64,000 nucleotides of DNA from Tritrichomonas musculus. Its lineage: Eukaryota > Parabasalia > Tritrichomonadida > Tritrichomonadidae. The stretch covers positions 2,388,501-2,452,500 of the forward strand of contig JAPFFF010000019.1 of assembly GCA_039105265.1 (NCBI GenBank). Direction: 5' to 3'. The notes under the pieces were generated by a model. It did no database searches and was not told where the DNA came from. It was given only the letters and a program-made list of their open reading frames with translations. The position numbers and the translations under genes were made by a program. Shown here one piece after another: positions 45,361 to 53,526 of this stretch. Numbering within the stretch: position 1 is the stretch's first letter; each line of letters opens with the position of its first letter.

Positions 45361-45788
45361 AGTAGTGATGGGGTATCAATAATCGGGACCAGATAAATCC
45401 CACTTAAAACGCCCAAAATGACCCCTTTTTGGCCCCCTTCTAAATATCAAAGATAGCATACACCCACAGCACCATATTTTGAACCCGCATTTGACCCCAC
45501 ATTCGGACCCATATTCGGGGGCCACATAGAGTTCCCCATTTTGTGCCCATAGTGAATCCACCCCAAAACGCCCATAAAACGCCCATATTCGGGCCCATAC
45601 AAATTCCGAAAATAGGCCGCATATGGCCCACCTATAGCCCACCTATGGGACCACCTATGGGACCACATATGGAACAGACCGATGGAACGTTCCGATGGCG
45701 ACACAGACCATGACAGACCATGACAGACCATACAAATTCCAAAAATAACGCGATTCTCAAACCAATTCGATTTTTTATCCAGTTAGAA
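45361..45788. repeat. Terminal region of copy D
   Basis: Outer AGTAGTGA, CGGGACCAGATAAATCCCAC core, repeated ACGCCCA and CCCATATTCGGG words, then CCCACCTATGGGACCACC tandem units (about 45615-45665), ending in the TTTTTTATCCAGTTAGAA promoter-like element of the first gene. No gene. Confidence 0.75.
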
Positions 45789-46106
45789 ATGAATTCAACA
45801 ACTGCACACAGTGCATTCGTTGCCATGCCACAACTCTCCACTGTCGAAGCTAATGGTGTCAAACTCGATTACCTCGAACACGTCATCCTCAAGAAATACC
45901 CCCAATGGAAATCCCTTGCATTCGACTACCACAACGACGATGATTTCATGGACGATCTCATCGACACAATATCAAATTATGAAACTGATTTGGAATCCCT
46001 TCGAGCCAAAATCATAGATGGTGATAGCTATGATCGCAAGGAACTCGATTTGGGGCGTATCAAGATGCTATTGAAAATACTCGCATTCTCATATGAATAT
46101 GCTTGA
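45789..46106 (+). CDS. Terminal 105-residue protein (copy D)
   Basis: MNSTTAHSAFVAMPQLSTVE start; five residues longer than A and E near the start (AHSAF), otherwise nearly identical. First gene from this terminus, same strand as KilA-N, GTA/TD-repeat and PolB genes. Function unknown. Confidence 0.7.
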   Translation: MNSTTAHSAFVAMPQLSTVEANGVKLDYLEHVILKKYPQWKSLAFDYHNDDDFMDDLIDTISNYETDLESLRAKIIDGDSYDRKELDLGRIKMLLKILAFSYEYA

Positions 46107-46209
46107 GTATTCGATCAATCACATTCGCATTTATATTTTTGGACTCAACTCCATATGATGTAATAACTAGCTAGTTCGCAATGCAACTCAATTTTTTATC
46201 GAATTCCAA

Positions 46210-46983
46210 ATGGAATCAACTGGGTCAAATACACCAATGGCAGCTGTTATCGAACCAATCGATGATGAGTATGAATTCATCCAGTATAATGATAAGCTCC
46301 GTTTGATACATTCCATTAAGGATGATATGTACCAGATGCAATCGATTCTCAATGCATGCAATTCCAAGAAGCAGGCTTATCGATGGAGGCAACTCGCTGA
46401 AACCAATGAAATACTCGATGAATTATCGGCACAGCAAAATTGCTGTCCCGAGGATTTGGTGCAAAATCGAGTAAATATTGGTAATTCCCATTTGCAAGGT
46501 ATATACATTCACCGACTACTGGTCAATGATGTTGCATGCTGGGCAAGTCGAAAGTATGCCATATATATTGCTCAGCTTTTGGATGCTCATTTTGAGAAGC
46601 AACGCGAGCAGATGAATAACAAAATCAATGACCTCACTACAAGGGCTGTCCCCAAGGATCACAAAAATAGCTACCGATATATGATATGGCTTGAGGAACT
46701 CCCCAAAGATAAGGATTCTGTGGTACTCCATCTCGTTCGTCGTAACAAGCATTCATGGAGGCAGGTCAGTAGGATATATAAAGATCAGAAGAAGCGCTGG
46801 ATATTTATTGATGACCTACCCATCGCAATGACCCCGAATGAAGATATCAAGCGAATGGCCAAAGCTATGTTCAAAGGGGATGATGTCACTGTAGGTGGTA
46901 CCAGGATTACCATCAAAAGATCATGCCTTAATGATTTTCACACAGCTGTGAACAAATATTTCACAACCACAATGCGATCATAA
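46210..46983 (+). CDS. KilA-N domain protein with a different core (copy D)
   Basis: A 257-residue protein. Residues 1-58 and 140-257 are nearly identical to A and E, but the KilA-N core (residues 60-135) has changed: YRWRQLAETNEILDELSAQQ and GIYIHRLLVNDVACWASRKY keep only the family hallmarks. This changes the presumed DNA-contacting region while keeping the tail. ACAGCAAAATTGCTGT (46431-46446), a palindrome also found at 63128-63143, lies in the changed region. Confidence 0.8.
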   Translation: MESTGSNTPMAAVIEPIDDEYEFIQYNDKLRLIHSIKDDMYQMQSILNACNSKKQAYRWRQLAETNEILDELSAQQNCCPEDLVQNRVNIGNSHLQGIYIHRLLVNDVACWASRKYAIYIAQLLDAHFEKQREQMNNKINDLTTRAVPKDHKNSYRYMIWLEELPKDKDSVVLHLVRRNKHSWRQVSRIYKDQKKRWIFIDDLPIAMTPNEDIKRMAKAMFKGDDVTVGGTRITIKRSCLNDFHTAVNKYFTTTMRS

Positions 46984-47025
46984 GTACATTCGTCAAAATC
47001 CCTGGAACAGTCGAAAATAATATTT

Positions 47026-47038
47026 TATTTTTGCATAA
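47026..47038 (+). promoter_or_regulatory. TATTTTTG motif before the GTA/TD-repeat gene (copy D)
   Basis: TATTTTTG at 47026-47033, five bases before the ATG, as in A and E. Confidence 0.5.
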
Positions 47039-47617
47039 ATGGATACTGGTACAGATATTGATATGGATACTGGTACAGCAACTGGTACAGCAACTGGTAC
47101 AGATATTGATATGGATACTGGTACAGCTACTGATGCTGAGATACTCCTAAAGATCGTAGATGGTATCACCGATTTGCGCCGAGATGTCAAGCATTTGATT
47201 AAGCGTATGAACCATAAACGCAAACCATCTGCTGATACCCCAAAGGCTGAAGCACATATCGACACCACTCCGGACACCACTCAGGATGCAAATGACTCAC
47301 CTCCTGAGACTCCATCTATTGAACATCCTCGACCTCGTTTAAATCGCACCCATATATTCAATCGAAGCAAGTTCCTTGATATTGGGGATCACGACCGATT
47401 GATCCAATATGTCACATCACAGGCGGTAATCGATACGATCTCCCAAGCAGAACCTCATAAACGTGTATCCCTATTGCGTAGACTCATACGTGATAACCTG
47501 AAGTTGAGTATCTCCATGTATATGACCCAAAAACTAATCAACACCCATATGCCTATAAACGGATCCCCAAGGGAAACAGCTCCAGACCCAGATGAGATTG
47601 ATACAACCGATTTCTAA
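47039..47617 (+). CDS. GTA/TD-repeat small protein (copy D)
   Basis: A 192-residue homologue with the longest variable tract, mixing GTDIDMDT and GTATGTATGTD units. Also an extra DTTPDTTQDA in the linker. The conserved helical middle and LLRRLIRDNLKLSISMYMT tail are retained. Confidence 0.75.
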   Translation: MDTGTDIDMDTGTATGTATGTDIDMDTGTATDAEILLKIVDGITDLRRDVKHLIKRMNHKRKPSADTPKAEAHIDTTPDTTQDANDSPPETPSIEHPRPRLNRTHIFNRSKFLDIGDHDRLIQYVTSQAVIDTISQAEPHKRVSLLRRLIRDNLKLSISMYMTQKLINTHMPINGSPRETAPDPDEIDTTDF

Positions 47618-47624
47618 CCGTAGT

Positions 47625-48000
47625 CCAAAAATATTTTTGCAAAAACCGACCCCATGATGGATGCGTAATGCATTCTCTAGAGGAACCAATATACGTACCC
47701 GGGATTGCACATCAATCCCTCAAGGAAAATACCTGCATCCACCATGAGGCTGGTTGGGGTTGCAAATGCCGGCAAATGCCCGTATTACCCCTATAATCCA
47801 CAAGTAATAGTTTACCCAAGGTGTTTAGTGCGCTTGGGCTCTATCACAAATATGGACCGGAAATAATACGAAAAATCGGTATGGCAGTGGATCGAACCTA
47901 TGCCTGCCGCCGAAGCTGGGAGACATCCTTCTTGATCCAACAACTATACCAGTTAGCGCTAACACATATATGATTCCGATTTGCTATTTAATCGAATAAA
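47625..48000. repeat. 370-bp tRNA-like insert (copy D)
   Basis: Reverse complement of the insert in E. B-box as AGGTTCGATCC (minus strand, 47888-47898) and A-box-like TAGCGCTAACTGG (47949-47961). It ends at the palindrome-like CCAAAAATATTTTTGCA near 47622. No gene. Confidence 0.55.
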
Positions 48001-48066
48001 ATTCAAAAATAGTATGTCATCAACTGCGTTGCGATGATTATTTTTGTATTTTTACCAATGGGGTAA

Positions 48067-51000
48067 ATGAGTAAGATTACTAATTGGAATTTCGATAAAA
48101 AGGTTCTACCCACAGACATTGTCAGAGACTATATCAATCTCATCAATGAGAAGTTCCGCGGGGGTATCTCAACCAACAGCCAATATGTTGGACAGCTGAG
48201 TAGTCTCATAAAGTTCCTGAATGAGAACTCGTTTGTAGCTCACACTGGTTTTGATACCGATAATAAGCTCGAGGACTCAGATCTTGATACATTCCTCAGA
48301 CGACTGAGGCTTACACGTGCTGAGCAGAGGCGTCTCAAGGTATTGGGATTGGAAGGTGCTGAACGCTTACTGAATAGCAAGATTAATAAGACCCATTTTA
48401 ATAAAACTGTTTTAACCGCGAGTGATGTCAAAGATTATATCAAGATCGCCAACACTGAGTTCAATGCCAACATCCCAACCGACATATCACAGGCCGCACA
48501 GCAGAGCAGTCTCATAAAGTTCCTGAATGATAATTTATTTGTATATCGCACACGTTTTGATACTAATACCCTTCTCCAGGACAGAGATTTTGATAGATTC
48601 TTCGAGAGACTACATGATGAACAAGAGGATAAGCTACTGAGGGATGCAACTGAACAGAATCTGCAAGCAATTGAGAAGGTCAGACTTGAGCGGGAACGTG
48701 CTAAGCAATTGGAACAGGAGCGTGCTAAGCAAGAGCGTCTCCAGAAGCAGGAACAGAAGCGGGAACAGAAACTCGCTGAGAAGTCGAAACGCGATCGATT
48801 GAAACAGAAGCAGGAACAGGAGAAGAAACTGGAGCGTGAAAAGCATCGCAAGATTAATACTAAGCATTTTGCTAAACATGTTCTACCCATAGAAACTGTT
48901 GATCATTATATCGCTAAGGCCAATAAGAAGTTCGATGCCAACATCACAACCAGCAACACATCATATAATGAACGACTGAGCAGTTTCGTAAAGTTCCTGA
49001 ATGAGAACTCATTTGTATATCGCACTGGTTTGAGTCACAAGTATATCGAGGCATCAGATCTTGATACATTCTTCGAGAGACTTGAGGCTGAACGAACTAA
49101 GGATTACTTCAAGCATTTCGATAGAGATGATTACAAGATTGAGGACCGCATTGATGAACATCGGCGTATGATGTCCCAGTTTAAGTTCTATAATCAATTA
49201 GTTGATGACCGCAAAGCATGTTCCTATTTCAACAAGTATTATCCTGAGTATATCGATAGAGCTGAAATACAAGATATACTCCGAGACAGGACTAAGGTTA
49301 CAAAACTGACCCATATTATCGATGGTAACGCTAGTATTGATGATCTCCCCAAGGACCCTGAAAATAATGAAATACTCGATTACCTCAGTGAGTTCGGTCA
49401 TGAGTTCAAATCGAAACACACCGATTTCCTCATGGTGAATGAACCTGATAGCTATGATAGGGCTGTTGAGGCTTGGCGATCATATACCAAATATGCTGAT
49501 AGTGATTCCAACGAGCGTGAGGATATTGATACCTATGAGCCAATATACATATACTACTTCAACTCGATATCCTCATTGAACACCATATATGACGGCTTGC
49601 AACAGGTCTATAAGCGCGAGGTAAAACCATTCAAAATCTATTTCCAACTCTCTGGTGTATTTGAGACCCCCTATGCTGAGAAAGTGTTTGGGTATTCATG
49701 TGAATATGCAGCTAGGGAAATCAATTGGAACAACTATAAATCGGCTATCCCAATTGTGGTTCGTGATGAGCAATCACTTGATATCGTGAAGTACTATATT
49801 GAATCAGTACTGCACTCATATGAGACCTCAACATCTGGAACCAAGTTGATTATGGTAGGATCAGTCTCATTCACGGTATCTCGAATGGTCAAGGTTAGTG
49901 GTCCAATCAAGGATTTACCTCCTGAGATCAAAAATAGCAAATTCATCATCACGGACAATGCTGATGACAATCTATGTTGGTACCGATTTCTGGCTGCATG
50001 TCTAGATGACCATCTGGTTGACCCTGAATCTGGTTGCAAAACTAAGCACCGTACACAGGCAGCTAGGAAGCTCCTATGCGAGGATCACAATATAGTGTAT
50101 TCTACTAAGCCATCTCAAGATGCAATCGACCTCCTGAACAACTATCCGGGTACATCAATTGAATCCATGAAGGCATCTGCCGAGAAGCATCACTTGAATG
50201 TGGACATCTATGAGTACTTGGAGGATCTCAAAGTCTATAACCTTCAGGACCAATGGAAATACAATGAGGACAACTCATTTAGGAAATCCGCATTGCTGTA
50301 CACCCAAAATCGAATCATCCACATAATGTACATCAGGAATGCTGAGAAGCTGACCAACATCCATATCTGCCCAAAGTGTGGCTCATATGCCCATTACGGT
50401 CATTACAATATGAAGTGTTTCAAGAACCATGTTGATAACTGTACTGGTGTATTTCGAAAACAATTCATACCCAATCGTGAACCACTACCATACTGTCCAC
50501 ATATACTCAGCAATCCGGTGTACGAATATTGCTTAGCATATGGTCTCGAATGGAAACCCAACATATATTACATCACCTACGATTTCGAAACCGTTGAACA
50601 GCCTGTGAATGCATCCATTGGTTCATCCACAACCATCAACTCACGACTGATACCCCTTAGCGTATCATCATGTGTCAAATCGCAATCTGGTTGTACCACA
50701 AAGCACTTCTCATTAAGAGATTCATCTGAGTTCATCATCAAGTGGATCGAGTGGTTGTTTGAGCAATCTAAGCAGGTGTATCACGATAAGGTTCAATACA
50801 TGAAATCCTTCATCAATCAACCAGTTGACAATCTCAAAACCATTGATCGCAACCTGAATGTGATAACCGTATTTGGATTCAACTCGAGTAGATTCGATAG
50901 CAACCTATTCAAGGAGTATCTCAACTACAGTTCAGCCAAGCGAAATATGTTCTGGAGTGTTGAGCCCAATAGTATCATTGGTACCACATCCTCATTGAAG

Positions 51001-53526
51001 CAGTTCATATTGAAGTCACCCAAATACGATACCAAGTTGCGATTCATCGATGCACAATCATTTGTCGCTGGAGGTACATTACGACAATTCGGGGTAGACT
51101 TTGGAGGGATCGAGAATAGCTCGAAGGGTGTGTTCCCATATGAAGCCATCAACACTGAGAACTACAATGAGGTCCTCTCAAAAGCAGAGCCATTTGAGTA
51201 TGAGGCGTTCTACAGCTATCTCAACCAGAAGAACCCATTGACACCAGATGATTACAAACTATATCTCGAGGATGCCAAAAACTATGAAACCCGATGGGAC
51301 TACCTACTTGCATACAATGATAATGATGTCGAGATGATGATCAAACCCATTGACAACCTAATTGCACTCAATGCTCAGTACAACGTGGACCTCATCTCAA
51401 ACCTATCGCTAAGCAAGAATGCATCCTGTATCAAGTATGCACTTGCATATAAGGAATTTGATCCAAATGCCGAATACTCCATACAGAATCCCATTAACAA
51501 ATTCAAACCAAACCTCGATTGGTGGCGATTCAAATGCGAGAACTACTATAACCAGGATGTCAAATATAATCTAGCTCATAAGGACAAACCCAGGAACCTC
51601 GATAAATGTGTTTGTGAGGAGCAATTCGATAAGTTCATGGAGATGTACAACAATCCAGATACAGGCAAGTGCCATCTCTGTGGTGAGCACTTCACATGGA
51701 CCAACAGACCTACTCTCGATAGAATCAATAATGATATCGGTCATGAACTCAGTAACTGTAAACTCGCTTGTGCGGAATGCAACAGACTTCGCAGTCGTGA
51801 TGACCCCAATATAACCAAACTCCGAATTCAGCTGAAGAAGTACTGCAAGATGATGCATCTCCCAACACTCATCAACGATGAACAGGAGTATTACAGCTTA
51901 CGGAACAACATCACAGGTGGTCTATCCAATGTCATGCACCGTGTCAACATCAAGGGTCATACCAAAATAAACCGTTTTAGATACAACGCCGTTGATCACA
52001 AGGTAACCTCATATGATACTCCACACACGATGACTCATATTGTTGGAGTTGATTTCAACAGCTTATACCCATCTGCATTCAGTTCAACCAAACATGATGC
52101 CAATCCATATCACGGGGGAGTCATGTATATGCCAGGTTCCATGATGGAGCGATTCGAGGTGTACAAGGACGGGGTCAAAAATATGAAGACCTACAACACA
52201 TGTATGGGTATCATCAACAGCCAGAAGCTCCGAAAGCATCCCAAATTCCTATTCAAAGCGGAGGTCATGTTGAAATGCCCAATATCCAAAATCAACTACT
52301 TCATCAATTTCCCACCTGTATTCCGCAATTTCGATATCACCAATGATGAGGCCACAATTGGTCCATATATGCACGACTACATGACTCACAACAAGCTCCC
52401 ATCAGTTGACAAAACTGAACGGAAGCTGACCATGAGTGTTGATACAATGGGTACCTATCAGACATTCTCGAACTACTACCTCTGGTTCCTCCTCGACCAT
52501 GGACTTGTCATTGAGGATATCAAGAGTCTCACCACATACGAGGCTCATCGCGGATTCAACCCATTCGTTAGCGAGTTCATGAAACGCCGTCAGGATATCA
52601 TCTCTGGATCCGAGCATGGCAATGGCGCTGAAAGCGACTTGAGCGTAGCGAACGAGAAGTTCTACAAGATCAGCATGAATGGCTCATATGGGTACGATGG
52701 GATGAACACCGAGAAGTTCTCCAAAATCAAGATATGCTCACGCGATAAGACCTTCCAGAATATCATCTACGACAACTATGTCAGTGGCACCAAATTGAGT
52801 GATGACAACTATCTACTCCAGATGAACCCAAAGAGCTTCAAATGCACGACATGCCTTCAGGAATCATTCTGGACTCTAGATAACGCCAAATTCTGGTATC
52901 TCACATTCATATACGACTTCATGTACAAGTGCCTTGATGTGGAGCGATTCCATTTCATAGAGGGGGACACTGATAGTGCGTATTTTGCGGTTGCTGGTGA
53001 TGATACCAAGGGGTCCGATCAAGAGTTCAAATACATCATCAAGAATAGGGCATACTATGATGAGAACATATATAAGTTCATGCCGAATCCCAATATAAAT
53101 ACAATCGCTGATGAGAAGAAAATACTGGGTCTCTGCATTGAGAAATATGGTGAGAATATGATAGCGTTGGCCCCTAAGTGCTACACCATATTCAATAGTG
53201 GAGCTGTGACCAAGGCACTCAAACTCAAGGGGGTCTCCCTCAAGAAAAACCGTATTACAAGTGATGATTACAAGGACATCATCGACAATGGTGGTGTGAA
53301 GGTTGGCAAAAATATCAATCTGCAGATGATGCGACAGCTCTCAGCCCCTCCGGGGATGACTCGCAATACCAAAATCCAGAGCAAAATCAGTGAGATGACG
53401 ATGTCCAAGATCACGGTAAACAAGAATGCTCTCACCGGGACTCACACCAAAATGATTGTCCTCGAGAACCAATCATGTGCACCATTCATCCACGGACTCA
53501 CATCAGGGGACTACACTATGATTTGA
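48067..53526 (+). CDS. Protein-primed DNA polymerase B (copy D, uninterrupted)
   Basis: An 1819-residue PolB. Residues 1-90, 105-195 and 270-350 are three copies of a module ending SSLIKFLN(E/D)N(S/L)FV, separated by Glu/Arg/Lys coiled coils (KQEQKREQKLAEKSKRDRLK). A zinc finger (CPKCGSYAHYG) is at about 765-795, exonuclease motifs at 835 (YITYDFETVE), 937 (FGFNSSRFD) and 1080 (YLLAYNDND), an HNH-like insert at 1200-1246, polymerase motif A at 1330 (DFNSLYPS), B at 1535 (KISMNGSYGYDG) and C at 1634 (GDTDSAYF). It carries inserts PI-2 (52621) and PI-1 (53325). Length is at the high end for Maverick polymerases because of the repeated amino part. Confidence 0.95.
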   Translation: MSKITNWNFDKKVLPTDIVRDYINLINEKFRGGISTNSQYVGQLSSLIKFLNENSFVAHTGFDTDNKLEDSDLDTFLRRLRLTRAEQRRLKVLGLEGAERLLNSKINKTHFNKTVLTASDVKDYIKIANTEFNANIPTDISQAAQQSSLIKFLNDNLFVYRTRFDTNTLLQDRDFDRFFERLHDEQEDKLLRDATEQNLQAIEKVRLERERAKQLEQERAKQERLQKQEQKREQKLAEKSKRDRLKQKQEQEKKLEREKHRKINTKHFAKHVLPIETVDHYIAKANKKFDANITTSNTSYNERLSSFVKFLNENSFVYRTGLSHKYIEASDLDTFFERLEAERTKDYFKHFDRDDYKIEDRIDEHRRMMSQFKFYNQLVDDRKACSYFNKYYPEYIDRAEIQDILRDRTKVTKLTHIIDGNASIDDLPKDPENNEILDYLSEFGHEFKSKHTDFLMVNEPDSYDRAVEAWRSYTKYADSDSNEREDIDTYEPIYIYYFNSISSLNTIYDGLQQVYKREVKPFKIYFQLSGVFETPYAEKVFGYSCEYAAREINWNNYKSAIPIVVRDEQSLDIVKYYIESVLHSYETSTSGTKLIMVGSVSFTVSRMVKVSGPIKDLPPEIKNSKFIITDNADDNLCWYRFLAACLDDHLVDPESGCKTKHRTQAARKLLCEDHNIVYSTKPSQDAIDLLNNYPGTSIESMKASAEKHHLNVDIYEYLEDLKVYNLQDQWKYNEDNSFRKSALLYTQNRIIHIMYIRNAEKLTNIHICPKCGSYAHYGHYNMKCFKNHVDNCTGVFRKQFIPNREPLPYCPHILSNPVYEYCLAYGLEWKPNIYYITYDFETVEQPVNASIGSSTTINSRLIPLSVSSCVKSQSGCTTKHFSLRDSSEFIIKWIEWLFEQSKQVYHDKVQYMKSFINQPVDNLKTIDRNLNVITVFGFNSSRFDSNLFKEYLNYSSAKRNMFWSVEPNSIIGTTSSLKQFILKSPKYDTKLRFIDAQSFVAGGTLRQFGVDFGGIENSSKGVFPYEAINTENYNEVLSKAEPFEYEAFYSYLNQKNPLTPDDYKLYLEDAKNYETRWDYLLAYNDNDVEMMIKPIDNLIALNAQYNVDLISNLSLSKNASCIKYALAYKEFDPNAEYSIQNPINKFKPNLDWWRFKCENYYNQDVKYNLAHKDKPRNLDKCVCEEQFDKFMEMYNNPDTGKCHLCGEHFTWTNRPTLDRINNDIGHELSNCKLACAECNRLRSRDDPNITKLRIQLKKYCKMMHLPTLINDEQEYYSLRNNITGGLSNVMHRVNIKGHTKINRFRYNAVDHKVTSYDTPHTMTHIVGVDFNSLYPSAFSSTKHDANPYHGGVMYMPGSMMERFEVYKDGVKNMKTYNTCMGIINSQKLRKHPKFLFKAEVMLKCPISKINYFINFPPVFRNFDITNDEATIGPYMHDYMTHNKLPSVDKTERKLTMSVDTMGTYQTFSNYYLWFLLDHGLVIEDIKSLTTYEAHRGFNPFVSEFMKRRQDIISGSEHGNGAESDLSVANEKFYKISMNGSYGYDGMNTEKFSKIKICSRDKTFQNIIYDNYVSGTKLSDDNYLLQMNPKSFKCTTCLQESFWTLDNAKFWYLTFIYDFMYKCLDVERFHFIEGDTDSAYFAVAGDDTKGSDQEFKYIIKNRAYYDENIYKFMPNPNINTIADEKKILGLCIEKYGENMIALAPKCYTIFNSGAVTKALKLKGVSLKKNRITSDDYKDIIDNGGVKVGKNINLQMMRQLSAPPGMTRNTKIQSKISEMTMSKITVNKNALTGTHTKMIVLENQSCAPFIHGLTSGDYTMI
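52621..52652 (+). repeat. Palindromic insert PI-2 in PolB (copy D)
   Basis: AATGGCGCTGAAAGCGACTT followed by GAGCGTAGCGAA, in frame, ten extra codons compared with copy B. Confidence 0.85.
53325..53359 (+). repeat. Palindromic insert PI-1 in PolB (copy D)
   Basis: GATGATGCGACAGCTCTC opening, CCCCTCCGGGGATGA close, read as MMRQLSAPPGM. Family 2 PolB lacks it. Confidence 0.85.
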
